Shown piece by piece: positions 5,431-5,534 of a stretch of DNA of 5,534 bases (position 1 is the first letter of the stretch; every line of letters begins with the position of its first letter). The stretch spans positions 1-5,534 of the forward strand of contig MABB01000120.1 in assembly GCA_002162915.1 (NCBI GenBank), given 5' to 3'. The stretch is from Rhodospirillales bacterium 47_12_T64. Lineage in GTDB: Bacteria; Pseudomonadota; Alphaproteobacteria; Kiloniellales; Kiloniellaceae. Position numbers and translations under genes: made by a program. The notes beneath the pieces were generated by a model that was given only the letters and a program-made list of their open reading frames with translations, did not search any database and was not told where the DNA came from.

Positions 5431-5459
5431 TTGCCAAGCTGTAAAAGACATCATACTTT
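5431..5459 (+). promoter_or_regulatory. Promoter of the tRNA-Ala gene
   Basis: TTGCCA (5431-5436), a 17-base spacer and TACTTT (5454-5459) match the -35 and -10 elements well. The bases between -10 and the expected start (about 5466) are CCGCCG, a GC-rich discriminator of the kind found at stringently controlled stable-RNA promoters. The predicted leader before the mature tRNA is about 26 bases. Confidence 0.6.
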
Positions 5460-5487
5460 CCGCCGCATCCACTGCTTTGCGGCGGAA
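5458..5487 (+). repeat. 10-base inverted repeat just upstream of tRNA-Ala
   Basis: TTCCGCCGCA (5458-5467) and TGCGGCGGAA (5478-5487) are perfect complements around a 10-base loop, ending four bases before the tRNA. There is no T-run on either strand, so a classical terminator is unlikely. The left arm overlaps the -10, the discriminator and the predicted start site, so if that promoter is right the transcript holds only the last part of the hairpin. Confidence 0.7.
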
Positions 5488-5491
5488 TATT

Positions 5492-5534
5492 GGGGCCATA
5501 GCTCAGCTGGGAGAGCGCTTCGCTGGCAGCGAAG
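5492..5534 (+). tRNA. tRNA-Ala (anticodon GGC), 3' part outside window
   Basis: The 5' 43 bases of an elongator tRNA are present: acceptor strand GGGGCCA (5492-5498), T8 and A9, D-stem GCTC/GAGC (5501-5504 and 5513-5516), and anticodon stem CTTCG/CGAAG (5518-5522 and 5530-5534). The seven-base loop CTGGCAG carries anticodon GGC at 5525-5527. GGC reads GCC and GCU alanine codons. The variable, T-arm and 3' acceptor parts lie beyond the right edge, so the acceptor pairing cannot be checked. The alanine identity element G3:U70 cannot be confirmed because position 70 is missing. Confidence 0.93.

Noticed and set aside
5458..5487. The inverted repeat before the tRNA as an intrinsic terminator
   Set aside because: No T-run follows the stem on either strand, and the left arm overlaps the best tRNA promoter.
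5492..5534. tRNA-Ala as an integration site of a mobile element
   Set aside because: The tRNA 3' end, where attachment sites usually lie, is outside the window, and no integrase or repeated tRNA fragment is seen.

Overview
The window holds a conserved chromosomal housekeeping block of an alphaproteobacterium. The evidence is the gene order aroA-cmk-rpsA-ihfB-lapA on the minus strand, a divergent FYDLN-type (TIGR02300-like) zinc-ribbon/acidic protein, which is a family known essentially from Alphaproteobacteria, and a tRNA-Ala gene beyond it. The EPSP synthase resembles the Agrobacterium CP4-type alphaproteobacterial enzymes. Base composition is moderate rather than the high GC of many alphaproteobacteria, which would fit a marine or Rhodospirillales-like lineage. 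The sequence alone does not fix the genus.

Layout, in the direction of minus-strand transcription (high to low coordinates): aroA (shikimate pathway, EPSP synthase), a 49-base gap, then cmk (CMP kinase, GTG start). A 136-base leader follows, with a hairpin and a possible promoter, then rpsA (ribosomal protein S1, six S1 domains), closed by a strong intrinsic terminator. After that come a roughly 200-base promoter region, ihfB (IHF beta subunit), and 24 bases on, lapA (two-helix LapA/DUF1049 membrane protein, GTG start), which runs off the left edge. On the plus strand, a 333-base divergent intergenic region upstream of aroA carries candidate promoters for both directions and a 9-base direct repeat. 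Next are the TIGR02300-like gene (GTG start), a likely terminator, a good stable-RNA promoter, and a tRNA-Ala(GGC) cut off by the right edge exactly after its anticodon stem.

The genes serve aromatic amino-acid precursor synthesis, pyrimidine nucleotide phosphorylation, translation, nucleoid architecture and envelope homeostasis. Their co-location is old and conserved; they do not form one pathway. I found no mobile element, CRISPR, phage gene or accessory system. The points that deserve a second look are small: the glyphosate-site residues of AroA, a predicted leaderless aroA promoter, a 30-base-spaced direct repeat in the divergent promoter region, a GC-rich discriminator and inverted repeat at the tRNA promoter, a departure from the FYDLN motif, and a possible structured rpsA leader.
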